A stretch of DNA of 64,000 bases from Hsuehochloa calcarea (taxonomy: Eukaryota; Streptophyta; Magnoliopsida; Poales; Poaceae): positions 21,895,098 to 21,959,097 of the forward strand of contig CM070602.1 of assembly GCA_036346395.1 (NCBI GenBank), given 5' to 3'. The notes beneath the pieces were generated by a model, which did not search any database, was not told the DNA's origin, and was given only the letters and a program-made list of their open reading frames with translations. The position numbers and the translations under genes were made by a program. Shown here piece by piece: positions 12,162 through 26,713 of this stretch (position 1 is its first letter; every line of letters starts with the position of its first letter).

Positions 12162-14695
12162 GAACTTATTTTAAACAAACTCTTTTGCAAGCATAACCCC
12201 ACCGAAAACAAATGATTCATGCCACAACCATCTCATAACCAACATCCTTCCAAAAGACTCAAATCAAAAGTCGAAGACTCGTCATGATTTTTTTCTCCAT
12301 TTTTTAGGTAGGCAGTTTGCAAATAAACACCACATAAGCCAAAGGCGAAAATTACTCGAATGCTCAAAACAACCATTTCCTTCTCTCTATTTTTTTTCTT
12401 AACCTGAAAAGGCTACGTACCAACACAAAACCACTCGATTTGCAACTAGCATCTTCCATAAACACAAAGCTCGAACAAGATCCAAGAGAATATTTCACTA
12501 CTCGAGAAACCACCCTCTTTTTCCTCAATCTTTATTTTAGGAATAAACTTTCTTTTAGATCTGGGTATTCCAAAATCACCGCATAACACACTAACTTATT
12601 TTCTCTTAGATTGGCAACCTCAAAACTATGCTCAAACTAAACACAATACCCACACTTTTGTAGAGAGACTCTATGTCGACGATCAAATCACCGAACTTAT
12701 GAGTATATAAAAAGAAAGAGGAAAAGTGGCACGTATCTCCTGTAAGGAATGGGGCTACTCTTTATTGATATGAACTGGTTGTTACAAAGTGTATGTGTAA
12801 TCTAGACCAAAGACTAACACCCCTAACATTGGAGCACAATGCTTGCTACGGCTTTGAATCTAATCGACTGACTATCTTCTGAGAGTGATTCCAGTCGATG
12901 ATTCTCTTCGGTCCCGCCTCTTCTCCTTCCACGGTCCTCCTTATGTAGTTGATGAAACGTTGGCAGTTGTCCCTTGGAGAGGCGTCTATTAAGAAGTGCG
13001 CCTGGTCGGAGAGAGGCGTCAGTTGACAACCTATCAACTGTTGTGCGGTTATATGTCAGTGAGTCATGTAACCGTACTCCAGTGTCGTAGCGTCGCGTGG
13101 TATGGAATATATAGCACATGTTCCATTCGTCACACGGTAAAGTATATATCTGGTCTTAGATCCAGAGACCAGTTCAAAACCCTTGTGAGCATTTGACTGG
13201 TCGGAGACTAGGTTTGGAACCATGTCCGACCAGGTTGGGTATTATGTAACCTCTGGAATTCTTACGACCAGTGAGGTCGTTAGCCTCAGGAGTTACGACC
13301 ATGAAGACATATGGTCTCTATATAATAAATAATAAATAGAGGTTTTAATCCTCATCACTCTACCAATCCAGAATAACATACTCTAGCCGACTTCTCTACC
13401 AAATAAATTATTTTAACAAATAATCCCGAATACACCTCAATTAAGATTTTTCACCCACAGTCACATCACCTCAGTCCTTTAAGGATAATCAACTTGAAAT
13501 TCTTAGCACCCACACACACTTACTATACCCAAAGGATTCTATCAATGATCATCGCACTATTTAAAATTTACTTTTTTCTACTACTTCTACACATGGTCAT
13601 TAGGCACTCATGATTCTAACATAAAACACCAGCCCAACTTCAACCTATAAGATTCCTACAATGAACTTTTAGTATGAATGATAGGAAAATCCGCAGATTC
13701 GATGATAATAATTCCCACAATCCAAACAATATCCTCAGTCATTAACATCAATCATCCTCTCTAATCAATTAGCTACCTAAAATGATTAACTTCACTAATC
13801 ATGGACTCTCACTAAACCACACCATTCAATTTCACCTACTCAACCTTGTAAATTACACAATCGCAATATCCTGGCTATTTGGTAAATCCAATATATTCTA
13901 CCAACATGAACAAAATTTTCCTAGATCACTATTCACTATATGTTCTACAAGTTGTAACAATATAATCAGTTTTGCCTCAACGATCATCATTCTTTTTTCC
14001 AATTCTCTACAAGATTTATATCACAAAATTAATTTATCCTCCAATGCTCATCAAATAACTTACAATCCAAGGTCTCACAACATCATATACTTGACCACTA
14101 CTAACCAGTTGCCGCTATACGCTCTATAAGGTTTTGTGAAACAAATCGATTATTATTATTTTTGAAAAGAAGAGGCAAATAAAAATAATTTTTAGCACAC
14201 AGAAAAAATATTTACCAAGGGAAATAGTCAAATAACAATGACCTAAAAAAACAAAGGACAAGACCACAGTTGAGGGCACATGTCCCACAAGAAGAAATTT
14301 CTAACCTCAACAGATAAGGATAAAACATGGCTATTGAAACTAAAGAAACTCTTAAATTGCAACAACCAAAAAGTTAAATGCACTTTAATAAGTTGCAAGC
14401 TATAGAACTTAACCTCGGTTTTAAATACTTCTACTACACTCTTTCCTTTAACAAAGAAAATATTTTTCTTTGATAACATCACTTTGCCAACTCAAACCAA
14501 AAGAGCTTTTAAGACCATAACACATGAATCACTCAATAACTAATAGAACTTTCCAACACGTGGCTTTGCTCAACAAATTTTAACCATCACATAAATCAGG
14601 AACCACCAAAAGATCACGAATGCAAAGCTCAAAACACTTCATTTGAGCGATACCACGAAAGATGATCAAATTATTTTCTTTCTTATGTGAATCAA
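12162..14695. repeat. A/C-rich non-coding repeat between copia LTR and gypsy element 1
   Basis: Same strand bias as 20015-21081 (A/C-rich + strand, T/G-rich - strand) and no convincing coding frame. Probably parts of one dispersed retroelement-derived repeat into which gypsy element 1 or its truncated remains became placed. A different block, 12741-13357, interrupts it. Confidence 0.45.
12741..13357 (-). mobile_element. Possible solo LTR (unclassified)
   Basis: A 617-bp block with balanced composition inside the A/C-rich repeat. On the - strand it begins TGATGAGG, has a TATA-like TTATTATATAGAG 40 bp in, and near its end has AATAAAG and CCTTACA, a layout like an LTR promoter and poly(A) signal. 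No matching target duplication was found, so the ends are uncertain. A 98-residue - strand frame (13119-12823) resembles nothing I know. Confidence 0.3.
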
Positions 14696-14724
14696 CAACA
14701 CCCTCACAAGTCACAACACCCTCA

Positions 14725-17330
14725 CAAGCCACCTGTGCGAGACGTGGAGTTTCGTATTGATCTTGTTCCGGGTACTCGTCCCATCTCGATGTCTCCATAT
14801 CGATTAGCACGTCTGTTTCAAGACGAGTTGAAGAAGCAATTGGATGATTTGTTGGCTAAAGGTTTGATCAGGCGTAGTGTATCGCCGTGGGAGCTCTGCT
14901 CGCATCACGAGAAGAAGGATGGGAGTTGGCGCATGTGTATTGATTACCGTGCGCTTAATGCAGTCACAATCAAGAATAAATATCCATTGCCCCGCATTGA
15001 GGATTTGTTTGATCGGTTGAATGGAGCCCAAATATTCTCCAAGATCGATCTCGATCGTGGTATAATCAAATCCGTGTGCGTGAACAGGATGTAGAGAAGA
15101 CAGCTTTCTCCACCAGGTATGGGCATTATGAATTCAAAGTTATGTCTTTTGGACTGACTAATGCACCTGCTACTTTTATGGAGACCATGAACAACATGTT
15201 GCACGAGTATCTAGATGACTTCGTGGTAGTGTTCATTGATGACATTCTTATCTATTCCAAGACCAATGAGGATCATGAACGTCATTTGAGGCTGGTTTTA
15301 GATACTTTGAGAGACCACAAGTTCTATGCTAAGTTGAAGAAGTGTGAGTTCTGGATTTCAGAAGTGAGTTTTCTGGGTCATGTGATTAACCCTAAGGGAA
15401 TTGTTGTTGATCCTGGTAAGGTCTCTACAGTGGTGGATTGGAAGAGGCCGACAAATGTGAAGGAGGTGAGGAGTTTCTTGGGCTTTGCTGGTTATTATCG
15501 GCGTTTTGTGCAGGATTTCTCTATCATCGCCAAATCGATGTCTCAACTTACTCAGAAAGGTGTGAGGTTCCAGTGGACTGATGAGTGTGAGCGCAGTTTC
15601 TGCACTTTGAAAGAGAGGTTGGTGACCTCTCCTATTCTCACTCTTCCCGAACCAGGGAAGCGATTCACAGTCTTTTCAGATGCGTCACGAGTGGGTCTTG
15701 GCTGTGTTCTCATGCAAGACGGTAAGGTGATTGCTTATGCGTCAAGGCAGTTAAAGAAGCACGAGCAGAATTATCCCACTCATGATTTGGAGTTGGCTGC
15801 GGTTGTTTTTGCTCTCAAGATTTGGAGGCATTATCTATACGGCGAGTCTTGTGATATTTTCACAGATCACAAGAGTCTCAAATATATCTTCACTCAGAAG
15901 GATCTGAATTTAAGGCAAAGGAGGTGGTTAGAGTTGATCAAGGACTATGATCTTACTATTCAGTATCATCCAGGCAAGGCCAATGTAGTTGCGGATGCTC
16001 TTAGTCGTAAGGCGACTCCTGCTACTCTAGATTGCCTCATTGCTGATTTTGATCGTATGGGAATATCTTATTGTTATGCGGGTACATCACATGTTGAGAC
16101 ACAGTTGATTCTTGAGTCAGCTATTCCAGACCGTGTGCGAAAAGCACAACAGAGTGACCGGTTATTACAGGAGGTTAGGAAGCGTCTGGACGAGGGCAAA
16201 GAGGGTAATTTTAGCATGGACGATTCTGGTGCTTTGAGGTTTAAAGGCCGTCTTTGCGTACCGCAAAAGGCGGAGGTCAAAGATGATATCTTGAGAGAGG
16301 CACATCGCACTCATAATCGCTCATCTGGTGAGACTAAGATGTATCGAGATCCAAATGAATTTTTGGTGGAAAAGAATGAAGGTGGACATTGCTAACTATG
16401 TGGCTTCTTGTGGTGTTTGTCAGCAAGTGAAAGCTGAGCACAAGCGTCCTGCAGGGTTGTTGCAGCCTTTGGAGGTTCCCCAGTGGCCTTGGGATGATAT
16501 ATCTGTGGACTTTGTGGTGGCCTTACCTCGTTCGCCGCGAGGGAAGGATGCGATTTAGGTAGTGGTGGATCGATTCAAGAAGTCTGCGCACTTCATTCCT
16601 ATTCGCACGACAAATTCAATGAGTGATCTAGCTCCTATTTATGTGCGTGAAATAGTGAGGCGCATGGTGTGCCAAAGACCATCATTTCGACAGGACGCCA
16701 AGTTCGTCTCAAGTTACGGGAAAGTCTGCAGAGTGCATTGGGCACACAACTCCGCCTTAGTCTGCGTTTCACCCACGAGCATGATGGGCGATCGAGCGTA
16801 CTATTCAGACTTTGGAGGACATGTTGCGATCTTGCGTTTTGTCTTGGAAGGGTAGTTGGGAGGACCAGTTGCCACTTGCAGAGTTTGCTTATAATAATAG
16901 TTACCATTCCAGTATAAGAGCCGCGCCATTTGAGGTTCTCTATGGGCGGAAGTGCGATCGCCACTTTGTTGGGATGCGATTGGAGAGAAGACAATTTTAG
17001 GTCGGATTGGATTGAGAAGACCGTTGAGCGTGTGGCCATGGTGAGGCGAATCATTGGCGGCTCGAGCGCACGAGAAAAGCTATCTTGATGTGAGGCGTGA
17101 CTTGGAGTTTGCGGTGGGTGACCAGGTGCTCTTGAGAGTGTCTCCCACTAAAGGTATTGTTCGGTTCGGTACCAAAGGGAAGCTTAGCCCGAGGTACATT
17201 GGACCGTTCTCGATTATTGCAAGAATTGGAAAGTTAGCGTACGCTGGACCTTCTTGAGTCCATGCGTGGGGTTCTAATGTGTTTCACGTCTCGATCTTTG
17301 AGAAAGTTTTTGAGAGACCCAGAGCATAAG
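14725..17330 (+). pseudogene. Gypsy pol remnant: reverse transcriptase, RNase H, integrase (element 1)
   Basis: Reverse transcriptase opens with EFRIDLVPGTRPISMSPYRL and contains the intact catalytic block FIDDILIYS. RNase H follows with FTVFSDASRVGLGCVLMQ and DLELAAVVFALKIWRHYLYG. The integrase zinc-binding and core regions come next, and the C-terminal part carries GKLSPRYIGPF. Damage: a 1-nt deletion near 15061 shifts the frame in RT; frameshifts occur near 16335 and in the integrase core; a TAG at 16556 replaces the Trp found in element 2. The longest open stretch is 15076-16395. RT-RH-IN order and C-terminal tail suggest a Tekay/Del-like chromovirus; inactive. Confidence 0.92.
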
Positions 17331-17617
17331 ATTTCATTAGAGCGTGACTATTGAGCAAGACCTCACGGTTGAGTCACGTCCGTGCGCGCATTCGGAGAGG
17401 TCGGAGCGAGTCTTGAGGCACAAGACGTTGGTATCGTCAAGGTCTTGGACGATCGATCGAGAGAGAGACGACTTGGGAGTTGGAGTCTCGCATGCGCGAG
17501 CAATACCGGAGTTGTTCACGTCGGCACGTGTTATTTTATTGTTTAATTTCAGCGATGTAGTTTTTATTTGAGTAGAGCGGTAGTAGAATTCGGGTCGAAT
17601 TACATTAAGGGGTAGAA

Positions 17618-20014
17618 TGTAATATTCTGAAAATAATAATATTAATAATAACGTCTTTAAGGGCTTGTGCGTAATTAAATAAAAAGAATACGTGAAAATA
17701 GAATATTTCAGAGTTTTTTTTAAGGGCTATATAAATCGTGGGAGTGGATTCTAGAAACCCTAGCATTCTTTTTTTCCCCACCCTAGCCTTTGCTTTTTTT
17801 TTTTGCCGTCTTTCTTGCCGAGCTCCCACTACGAACGCAGCAGTCGCGTGGGCGTTCCTGTGTGAAGACCCTGCGGCCGCCGAGCGTTGGAGTCACCCAA
17901 CGCCAATTGCCGCATGTGTGTTGTGCTTGGTGCTGGAGCCCTGCGCGTGGAAACCAGGAGACCTTGCGTTGATTTTTCCTGCCCACATGCAAGAATCGGC
18001 CGGCTGATTAGGTAGGTGAGGGTGGTGTTATGTTTTAATTTTGTTTACTGCTATGAACTAATAACGTGATTAGTAGTAGTTATTGGCTTTAGGCCGAATT
18101 AGTACTTGATTAACTTTTAGTGCCTTGGTTTGTTGCTATGAGTATTCACGGTCTTTTGGTTAATTGCTAAGATTAGTTACGTGATTGGTGATAGTTCATT
18201 GCACTAGGCCGAATTGGTATGGTGATTAGGGAAGTGTAGACTGTACAGTGAATAGAAATAGATGAATTAGTTATTGCTAAGTAGTAGTTAACTAGTTGGC
18301 CGTAGCATTACATGCATGCAGACTAGAATGATTTGTTGGAATAGTAAGGGAGATTAGTATGATGTTTGTAGTCGGAGATATCGATCAATAGATTAGTTTT
18401 GGTCTGCTGTTCTGTTGAACGATTTATTCGGGTACCTTAATGGCGAATTTGGAAAATGTCATCTACTAGTTAATTGTAGATAATTTCGATATCTTTCTAT
18501 AGCATATTTTATCATGTCGATCGGACAAGTAGAATTCGAGTTATGATTTTCGGAAGGCAGTTGTCATTGTGGTTGTCGTCTTTCGGCGCTGTTTTGGTAG
18601 ACTGCGGATAAAAAATAGTAAATAGACTAATTAGAGTTTTTGATCTACATGAAAGATGTAGATAATTGTCCAATGGTTCTGTAGAATCTAAGAACACGTA
18701 TTTTGGTTGGGTAAAACAAAAGTTATGAATTTAGTAAGACCTGCTGTTCCGAAGCGGACAGATCGGTTTCTGGGCTAAAAACGGAGGGTTAGATGATTTA
18801 ATTAGAAGACTTTGTAATCTAAGAAAATGAGGGTAATTTTGTGAAGAATCCAGAACAGGGTGGTTTATCGTGATCGGACTTTTGAGTCAAAAGTTACGTT
18901 CGTTTTAGTACCAAGACAGCAATGGGTAATTATTCGGTACCGGAGAAGCGTGGTTGATTTGGGGACGTGTAGGAGCGATGTCGATTGATTGCTATTCTTG
19001 ATGTTGTAGTTTGTATTGAAAATTTGTGTATTTAATGTAGGAGAGGCGTCGTACTTGTTGCCATCTTCTAGCCAAATCGTGCGTCGCAACTAGTAAAGGC
19101 AAGTGTATGGTAGACAGCGATCAATGATTGACCACTGTTTTCTTTATCTTCTACTACCATTATTGTTGTGCTTTTATTTTATTTAATTGCAAACAATGGA
19201 ATGATATGGTTACATCTTTGTTGATAATCATGATGAAAAGTTGGATATGATGTTTATGATGGAGTTTGCATTTTCATACATAAGCATCTTTGCATATGAG
19301 CAGGTGATCATGAATGATCACAACTCCACGGGAGTGGAGGAGGTCCCCGATCCTTATGGAGGAACGGGCTTGAGAGTGAATGTTGTCGCGAGCATTCACT
19401 CATGCTATACCGGTATACGCGAAAGAAGTGCATGTGGACATGTAGATTAGATTTGCATTGATACATGAGATTAATGGATGTGAATCAAAGAGAAGGTAGC
19501 TGCATGAGAATATTAATAGAAGTACCTGTGATGATAATGAAGTTATTGAATGCTGTTGATTTATTATTGTTCGTTGTTTATGGATGTGTTTGCTGAGTCG
19601 TGGACTCACCCTTGCTCTTTTGTTGTCTTTAGGTGATCTTCGAGGACGCCGTAACTGAGAGCGAGTAGAGCACATGGACAACATATGATCATTTGCCATA
19701 AGAATCTTTTCATTCAAAATTGGATTACCCTTGGACATGTTAGAGGTTGAATAAAGTTTAGAACAACGTTTTGGACTAGACTATTTGTTTTAATGATTTG
19801 GATTCATTGGTTGGTGCTATTTTGGACTATTTACCTGGTTATATTCCCCTTGCTTATTTATTATCGTTTGATCCATAATTATACATGTTCTTTTGTGATC
19901 CTTAGATATGTGTATTGTTGGTTTCTTGCTGTAGTTTTATAGTGTGTCGATAATTGTTAGTTTAAAGAGTAGTGTGGTGGCATTCTAGGCTCAGTGTTGG
20001 GCTGGGGTGTTACA
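17618..20014 (+). mobile_element. Gypsy element 1, 3' LTR (LTR-B, 2397 bp)
   Basis: Starts TGTAATATTCTG straight after AAGGGGTAGAA and ends GGGTGTTACA, with TG..CA ends. A TATATAA-like stretch at 17729-17735 precedes a T/C-rich leader, as expected for the LTR promoter. Other copies: 9545-11419 (partial), 21082-23166 plus 27153-27660 (inverted) and 62657-64000. Confidence 0.9.
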
Positions 20015-21081
20015 ATAAAGCTCCCAAAATCTCACCAAATTGTTCCATACTACTTCATCATCTCAGCCTCAAATTGAGAATCCACCAAAATTTTACAACC
20101 TCACTACAACAACCACTTTATACTAGAGGTGATCTACTATACAAATTAAAAAGTTCTACCAAAACCCTTTCATCAAGGACATGCTATCATCTGACAGTTC
20201 CACAATCATGTAAGCATAAACCACCCATTAAATCCCATCAATTCAACTCTTAGTGATGCTCAACATCAAACTTTAACACTCAACAATAGCACTCCAACCA
20301 TCGTTGTTATCAACTAGCTTCCTTATGATGTCTAGCTGCTACCTATTTTCCTTTGCAAATCAACTGAATATTTACCAACGCATATTCAGTTTTTCCTCCT
20401 CACATTTAGTTTTCAGCAAAATCACACTAAAACCTCAAAAATTGAAATCTTCCCTCGATCAAAAGTCTCAACAGCACTATAACCAAATTCATCGCATCAT
20501 TCTAAGAAGAACTATCCAGAACTCCTCCCATAAATTCTAAATCCACTGGTATTCAATCCCTTCAACCTTTTATACACAATTCCAACAATTAATCATGCTA
20601 AGATATATGTAAAGCTAGCAACCAAATATGATCATCAAGTGTCTACAGAAAAGATAACGCCACGAATAATATCTATTAAGGCAATAACCTAGCATCTCCC
20701 CAAGTTTCCCTTTACACACAATTAGATTAATCCACTGGGAACAAATCCAATAAATTCAGCAAACTAAACAATTTTAATATGCAAGCCAGTTCATCAACGC
20801 TCCATACTTCTTAATAACTCTTATGACTCCAATTAGGTATGAACATACTCTTAGTCACTACTCATCTGGTAATTACTCGATGACAACATCAAATTAATCA
20901 AGATCAATTCCAAGGATCTGGGTTAAGACCAATCATGCATCACGCTACAGATCTGACCTGATAACTCATACCTTATCAATGCACTTCTATGTTTACCACC
21001 TCTCGCTTAAACATTACAAGACCACACAAAAAGATTTTAACTCTTTTCAGAAAAAGAGGCATCAAACTTCAACACTCGAAA
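20015..21081. repeat. A/C-rich non-coding spacer between inverted gypsy elements
   Basis: The + strand is strongly A/C-rich with long runs lacking G. No coding frame is convincing. The segment 20925-21080 matches 1548-1715 in reverse complement and 3395-3450 in the same sense, so this is a dispersed repeat. Probably non-coding internal sequence of an unclassified retroelement. Confidence 0.55.
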
Positions 21082-23166
21082 TGTAACAACCCAGCCCAAC
21101 ACTGAGCCTAGAATGCCACTAAACTACTCTCTAAACTAATAATTATCGACACACTATAAAATTTCAGCAAGAAAACATCAATGGACATATCCATAGATCA
21201 CAAAAGAGCATGAATAAATATGGATCAAGCAAGAGCAAATGAGCAAGGGGAAACATAACTAGATAAACAATCCAGAATTACACCAACTAATGAATACAAA
21301 GCATTGAACCAAACAGTCTAGTCCAAAATATTGACCTAACTTTTATTCAGCCTCTAACATGTTCTAGAGTAACACTGTAATGAATAAAAAGTTCTCATGG
21401 CAAATATTCATGTGTTCGAAGTATGAATCTATTCCATGTGCTCTACTCACTCTGAGTCATGGCATTCTCGAAGTTCACCTAAAAACAACAGAAGAGAAAG
21501 GGTGAGTCCACGACTCAGTAAATACATTAATACACAACAAACAATGAAACATCAACCGAATTCAATAGCTTCATTATCATCACTTGTACTTCTATTAATA
21601 TCATCATGTTGTTCTCGTCTCTTTGTTTTCACATGCATCTTCATACACATATCAATGCAACTCTACTCTACATGTCTACATGCACTTCTTTCGCGTATAC
21701 CGGTATGCCGTGAGTGAATGCTCGCGACAACATTCACTCTCAAGCCCGTTCCTCCACAAGGATCGGGGACCTACTCCACTCCCGTGGAGTCGTGATCATT
21801 CATGATCATCTGCTCATATGCAAAGATGCTTATGTATGAAAAATGCAAACTCCATCATATTCATCATATTCAATTTTCTCCATGTCCGTCAACAAGATAA
21901 AGTCATATCATTCCATTGCTTGCAATTAAATACAAATAAAAGCACAACAATAATGGTAATAGAAGATAAGAAAAATAGTGATCAATCATTGATCGATGTC
22001 TATCATGCACTTGCCTTTACTAGTTACGAGCACGGTTTGGCTAGAAGATGGCAACAAGCACGACGCCTCCCCTACATTAAATAATCAAATTTCAATACAA
22101 GTTACAGCATCATAAGAACAAGAATCAATTCACATCGCTCCTATACGTCCCCCAAATCCGCAACGCTTCTCCGGTACCGAACAGTCACCCCTGCTGTGAT
22201 GGTACTAAAAAGAGCGTAACTTTTGACTCAAAAGTCCGATCATAGCAAACCACCCAGTTCTGGATTCTCCATAAAATTCTCCAACTTTTCTTAGATTACT
22301 GCAACTTCAAATTAAATCACCGAACCCCTCGTTTTTATCCCAGAAGACCGATCTAACAACTTCTGGACAGCGAGTCTTAATAAATTCATAACTTTTGTTT
22401 TACCCAACCAAAATTCAAGTTCTTGGATTCTATAGAACCCTTAGACAATGATCTACATCTTGTATGTAGATCAAAAACTCTAATTAGTCTATTTACTATT
22501 TTTAATCTATAGTCTACCAAAACAGTGCCGAAAGACGACAACTACATAGACAGCAGTCTTACAAAATTTATAACTCGAATTATACTTGTCCGCTCGACAT
22601 GATTAAATATTCTATAGAAATATATCGAAATTATCTACAATTAACTAGTAGATGATATTCCCAAAATTCGTCATTAAGGCACCCGAATAAATCGTACAAC
22701 AGGACAGCAGACCAAAACCAATCTATTGTTCGATATATCCCTGACTATAAACATCCTAATATTCTCCCTTACTATTCCAACAAATCATGCTAGCTCCTCT
22801 CTCTCCTTTAATATCCTAGATAAATACGTCTATACGGAGCATGCAGCATCAATTAGCTATTGTCTCATTGTTACTATTTAAACATGCATGCATGCATCTA
22901 ATGCTACATCCAACTAGTTAACTACTACTTAGCATTATCTAATTCATCTCTCTCTATCCACAGTACAGTATGCACTTCTCTCTAATCACAACACTAATTC
23001 AGCCTAAAGCACTTAGCTAGTACCACTAATCACGTGCATGCAAGCAAGAGTGGCACCTCCCATTGATTAGCTAGTCAAGGCAGTACACACAAGTTGTAGC
23101 CCCCGTTATTAGTCGTAGTAGTGGAAGGAACCAGGTAAAAAGAAGCATAAAGTCCCATGCACCTGC
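21082..23166 (-). mobile_element. Gypsy element 2, 3' LTR part 2 (LTR-B)
   Basis: The remainder of LTR-B, inverted relative to 17618-20014: shared blocks include TCTACTAGTTAATTGTAGAT, the GCGTATACCGGTAT block and the CCCAGCCCAACACTGAGCC end. It ends at 21082. TSD copy CCTGC of the inserted LTR-C lies at 23162-23166. Confidence 0.85.
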
Positions 23167-26100
23167 TATCGGTACCCAAATATGCAAATCTGGACCCTTT
23201 GTGTATTCTCCACTAGTCCAGGATCACGCTAGTGCACACAGTATCAACATCGATGAAATATCAACTCCATACAACAAAATATTAAGTAAACGAGTAATTT
23301 GAATAACAAATAACTGTTGTGACCTTAAGGTCGAGTTTTACAATTATTAAGCCATGCAAGGCTGACAATAATAAAATAAACTTCAGCGGAAATAAAGTAA
23401 CTTCAGCGGACTCCCATCAATACACCACAGGCAACTGACTGGGATCAAGACCCTAACGATCAACCTTCGTAGAATTCCTCTTCAAAAGCTGGTGACGACT
23501 CCTCCACTTCTTTGATTTGTTTAGCAAGAGTGAGTATACACCATACTCGTAAGTCATACCACAGAATGCAATTATACATGATGGCCTATTCCAAAAGAAT
23601 AGCTTATGTGGTTAATTTGCAGAAATACAACATTTACAATTGAATACGAATAATAGATTAAAAACATAATTCAAAACAAATAAATAATAATAATTTATCA
23701 TTTGATTTCACAAAGACACAGTCTAAACAGGTTATTCACACAGCTGCACAAGTTACCTCACACAGCTGACCCTTCCCAATTGTTTTACGAAAATCCACCC
23801 CTCGTGTGAAATTCTCAAGCATGTCCATGGCCGCAGACGCGGCTATTCGAATAGATTGATTAAACACTCTGCAGAGGTTGTACACTTTACCCACACGATG
23901 TAACAAACCGGATCAGAGTTGATCACAACAAAACCTTTTAGAAACTTCATATCAAGCATTGACACACCCGATGTGCTTTCCTGCCGGCCAACTGATACAC
24001 ACAGCGTTTGGTTACAACACACATCATTGGATAGGGATGCAGCGAACCGTTCCGCGATGTGACATATCACACCTCCAACCCATCACACAGCTTAAAATAC
24101 AACCTGAGTTGTCAATGTTAAGACTCCATAACTTACTAAGTTATGCCCAGCCCATACTAGGCATGTGGTCATACAATAAGGCCCAGTTCAATGGCGCACA
24201 AAGTTAAGTCCTTAATTGACCAAGGCAAGACTTCCAGTTTTACCCAAATCACAAAGTTTAATAAGCACACAGCTCCACCATTCACACAGATCCACCACTT
24301 GCTTCAGTCTAAATCCTTTCCCACCCTGTTGATTTAATGCAACACATGCCATCAACGATTAATAGCACACAGTACACAGTTTTATCACACAGTTCCATAT
24401 TCCATTAGTTAAATTCATAATTGCGACTCACATGAAATGATGACTCGTAGCATGGCTAAGCAGTCTACTCGTATCTAACCAACCCACGTTGGTGCTACAG
24501 TAGTACCAACTAATAATGAACCAACTTAGGGCGACAAAAGATCATGGCATACAATAGACAAGGTGGATATAACAAATTGGATTAATAACTGTCCCAAAAG
24601 CATTCAAACAAATATTTGAAATAGAATACAATACATTGAAACAAAGTATTTTAAAAACTGGGTTCAATATGATCAAAGGTATAACTTGCCTTGGAATAGG
24701 TCTAGGTACTGGTCTTGATCTTGAGGTGCTCCTTCTTCTCCAAAATTTCCCAAAGTATCGACGTCTACTCGTAAACGAGACAAAAGAAATAAAACAAATA
24801 AATAACAGAGGCAAAACAAACTCCAAAAATCAAATAAAAATCACTATTAAATAGATCTTGATTTTATATAAATTTATAAATTTGAATGGGCTCAATCGGA
24901 GTTCGGATGCAAAAGTTATGAGCTTTGAAAGATTGGAAATTAAATAAAACCCTAATTTGGACGAATTTCCTGAATTATTTTTATAAAGGAAAATCGGATT
25001 ATTGCGCAATGCTTGCATCAGCCGAGAATTTCTGGGAAAAGAAAATATTTAAAAGAAATCTGACATGTGGGCCCCACATGTCAGTGACCAGACTCACGGT
25101 GAATTGGGTTCATCGAGCCAAGTTAGATCTGGCACGGTGGACTGGACCATGTGCGCGTGTGCTGGCGCTGATTGGGCTCCACGTGGATGCCACATAAGCA
25201 CCGAAGCTGACGTGGCGGCTGCGGTGGTGCTGACGAAGACACTGCGACGAGGGCGGCGCTCGGGACCCGATGGTCACCGGCGATTGGCGGCGAGTCATCG
25301 GTGGTGGAGGGTACCAATGGGTTGCTGGCGCTATTGCGCACCTGTTGGTGCCCTTACCAGTGGCTGGCAACGACGATGGCGACCGACGGCGAGGAAGAAG
25401 CGGCTGTAGAGCTTCAGGTTTTGTCAGGAGTGTACTCCGGTGATGCTCCGGCGATGAGGAGGGGCGCACAAGGTAGCTCGGGATTTGCTGATCACGATGG
25501 TGCAGACGGCGGGGCAAGGGCGACGACAATGGCGACGCAATTCGTCGGAGAAGAAGCTCGGTCGAAAACCCTAAATCTTGGATTGCGGCGGCACTAGAGC
25601 GATCGGGGAGACGAGGGTGGCGGCTCTGGTTTGCGGGGGACTAGGCGATCCTAGGGGGGTATTTATAGGACCGGGGGATGCCGGAATTGGAAACCCCCAA
25701 TTCGAGTCCAAAACGGCCACGATTTTGAAATCCTTGATTCTCGGGGATATCTGCCGAATTCAAATTTGATTCTAACAGAAATAGGTATGAGATAACTCAG
25801 AATTTGTTTTGGTAAAGTCGGCGCGAAGAATCTGCAACGGAGATGCGTTTATCGGACGAAGCTTGAAGCTTCGGCTATGGCGGTGAAGGCGCGGACACGA
25901 GGAAGAAGAAAAGCGCGGAGAAGATGACCCTGTGGCGGCCCCACATATCAATGGCAGCGAGGCACGGGCAAGCGAGCGAGCGAGATCAGCGAGCGAGGAC
26001 ACGCGGCGATCATCCAACGGAGGAAGGCGGGATTGAGCGCAAGCGTCCGATCGAAACGAGGGGCACGCGTCGCGCATCCAAGGCACGAGGGCGTGGGCGA

Positions 26101-26269
26101 GTGGGGAGATGGGCTGGCGCACAGGAATAGTGTTGGGCTTCGGCACAACACTGTTCTAAAGAATTAAATTTGATTTTTATTTTTAGAAACTCCAGAAAAT
26201 GCAAATAGCAAATAGAAAATGGCAAATGATCTTGGAAAAATTCCAGAAAATTCTAGAAAATATATCCAA

Positions 26270-26510
26270 TGTAATACCCCGGCCTGCTCATAGCGTGGCC
26301 CATGAGGAGTTGTGTGGTGGGATTAGTCCGACATTGCTTGCCCCAAGTGAGTTGTAGTAGTATATAATGCCTGTTGGATCCAAATGTAGCACCTCCGGGT
26401 TAATCCTTTTACACGAAGCGAGGACGAAAGTGTAAGTGAGGTGCTATGTGTAGGCGGGTCCGCCCCACGGTGGGCTGGGCATTGAGCCGATTTTGGGTCA
26501 GGGTGTTACA
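26270..26510 (+). repeat. TRIM 5' LTR
   Basis: 241 bp, TG..CA ends. It contains GTAGTATATAATG as a TATA-like stretch. Compared with the 3' copy it has G rather than C at CCGACATT and G rather than A at GCTTGCC. Confidence 0.95.
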
Positions 26511-26512
26511 GA

Positions 26513-26524
26513 TGGTATCAGAGC
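26513..26524 (+). other. TRIM primer-binding site
   Basis: TGGTATCAGAGC, 2 nt after the 5' LTR, is the exact complement of the plant initiator-Met tRNA 3' end minus CCA, the usual primer for these elements. Confidence 0.9.
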
Positions 26525-26713
26525 ATCAACCTTCGCTGCACGGGCGCGTGCGGGACAGGGGCGCGGGCATATGGCACATGGCGCATGTAGGCCCGGAGTG
26601 GACACATGGCATGGCATATGTGCCGACCTTTGGCGCACGCGACGTGTATCGAGGGGTTACAGGCATTTGCGCGTATGCGGTATCTTTGCCGAGGGTCGAC
26701 CCTTAAGGGTGAG

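Larger units (their letters stand above)
14696..20014 (+). mobile_element. Gypsy element 1 (+ strand), 5'-truncated
   Basis: pol starts abruptly inside the region just before reverse transcriptase at about 14725 and runs to about 17330. It is followed by a purine-rich tract AAGGGGTAGAA and a 2397-bp LTR. gag, protease and the 5' LTR are missing. Same family as 21082-30512, in opposite orientation. Confidence 0.88.

Noticed and set aside
12823..13119. 98-aa - strand frame as a small gene
   Set aside because: No homology recognised, no start context; the surrounding block looks like an LTR.
25065..26225. Several 60-139 aa frames on both strands
   Set aside because: Chance frames in the GC-rich section of the solo LTR-C; no splice or domain evidence.
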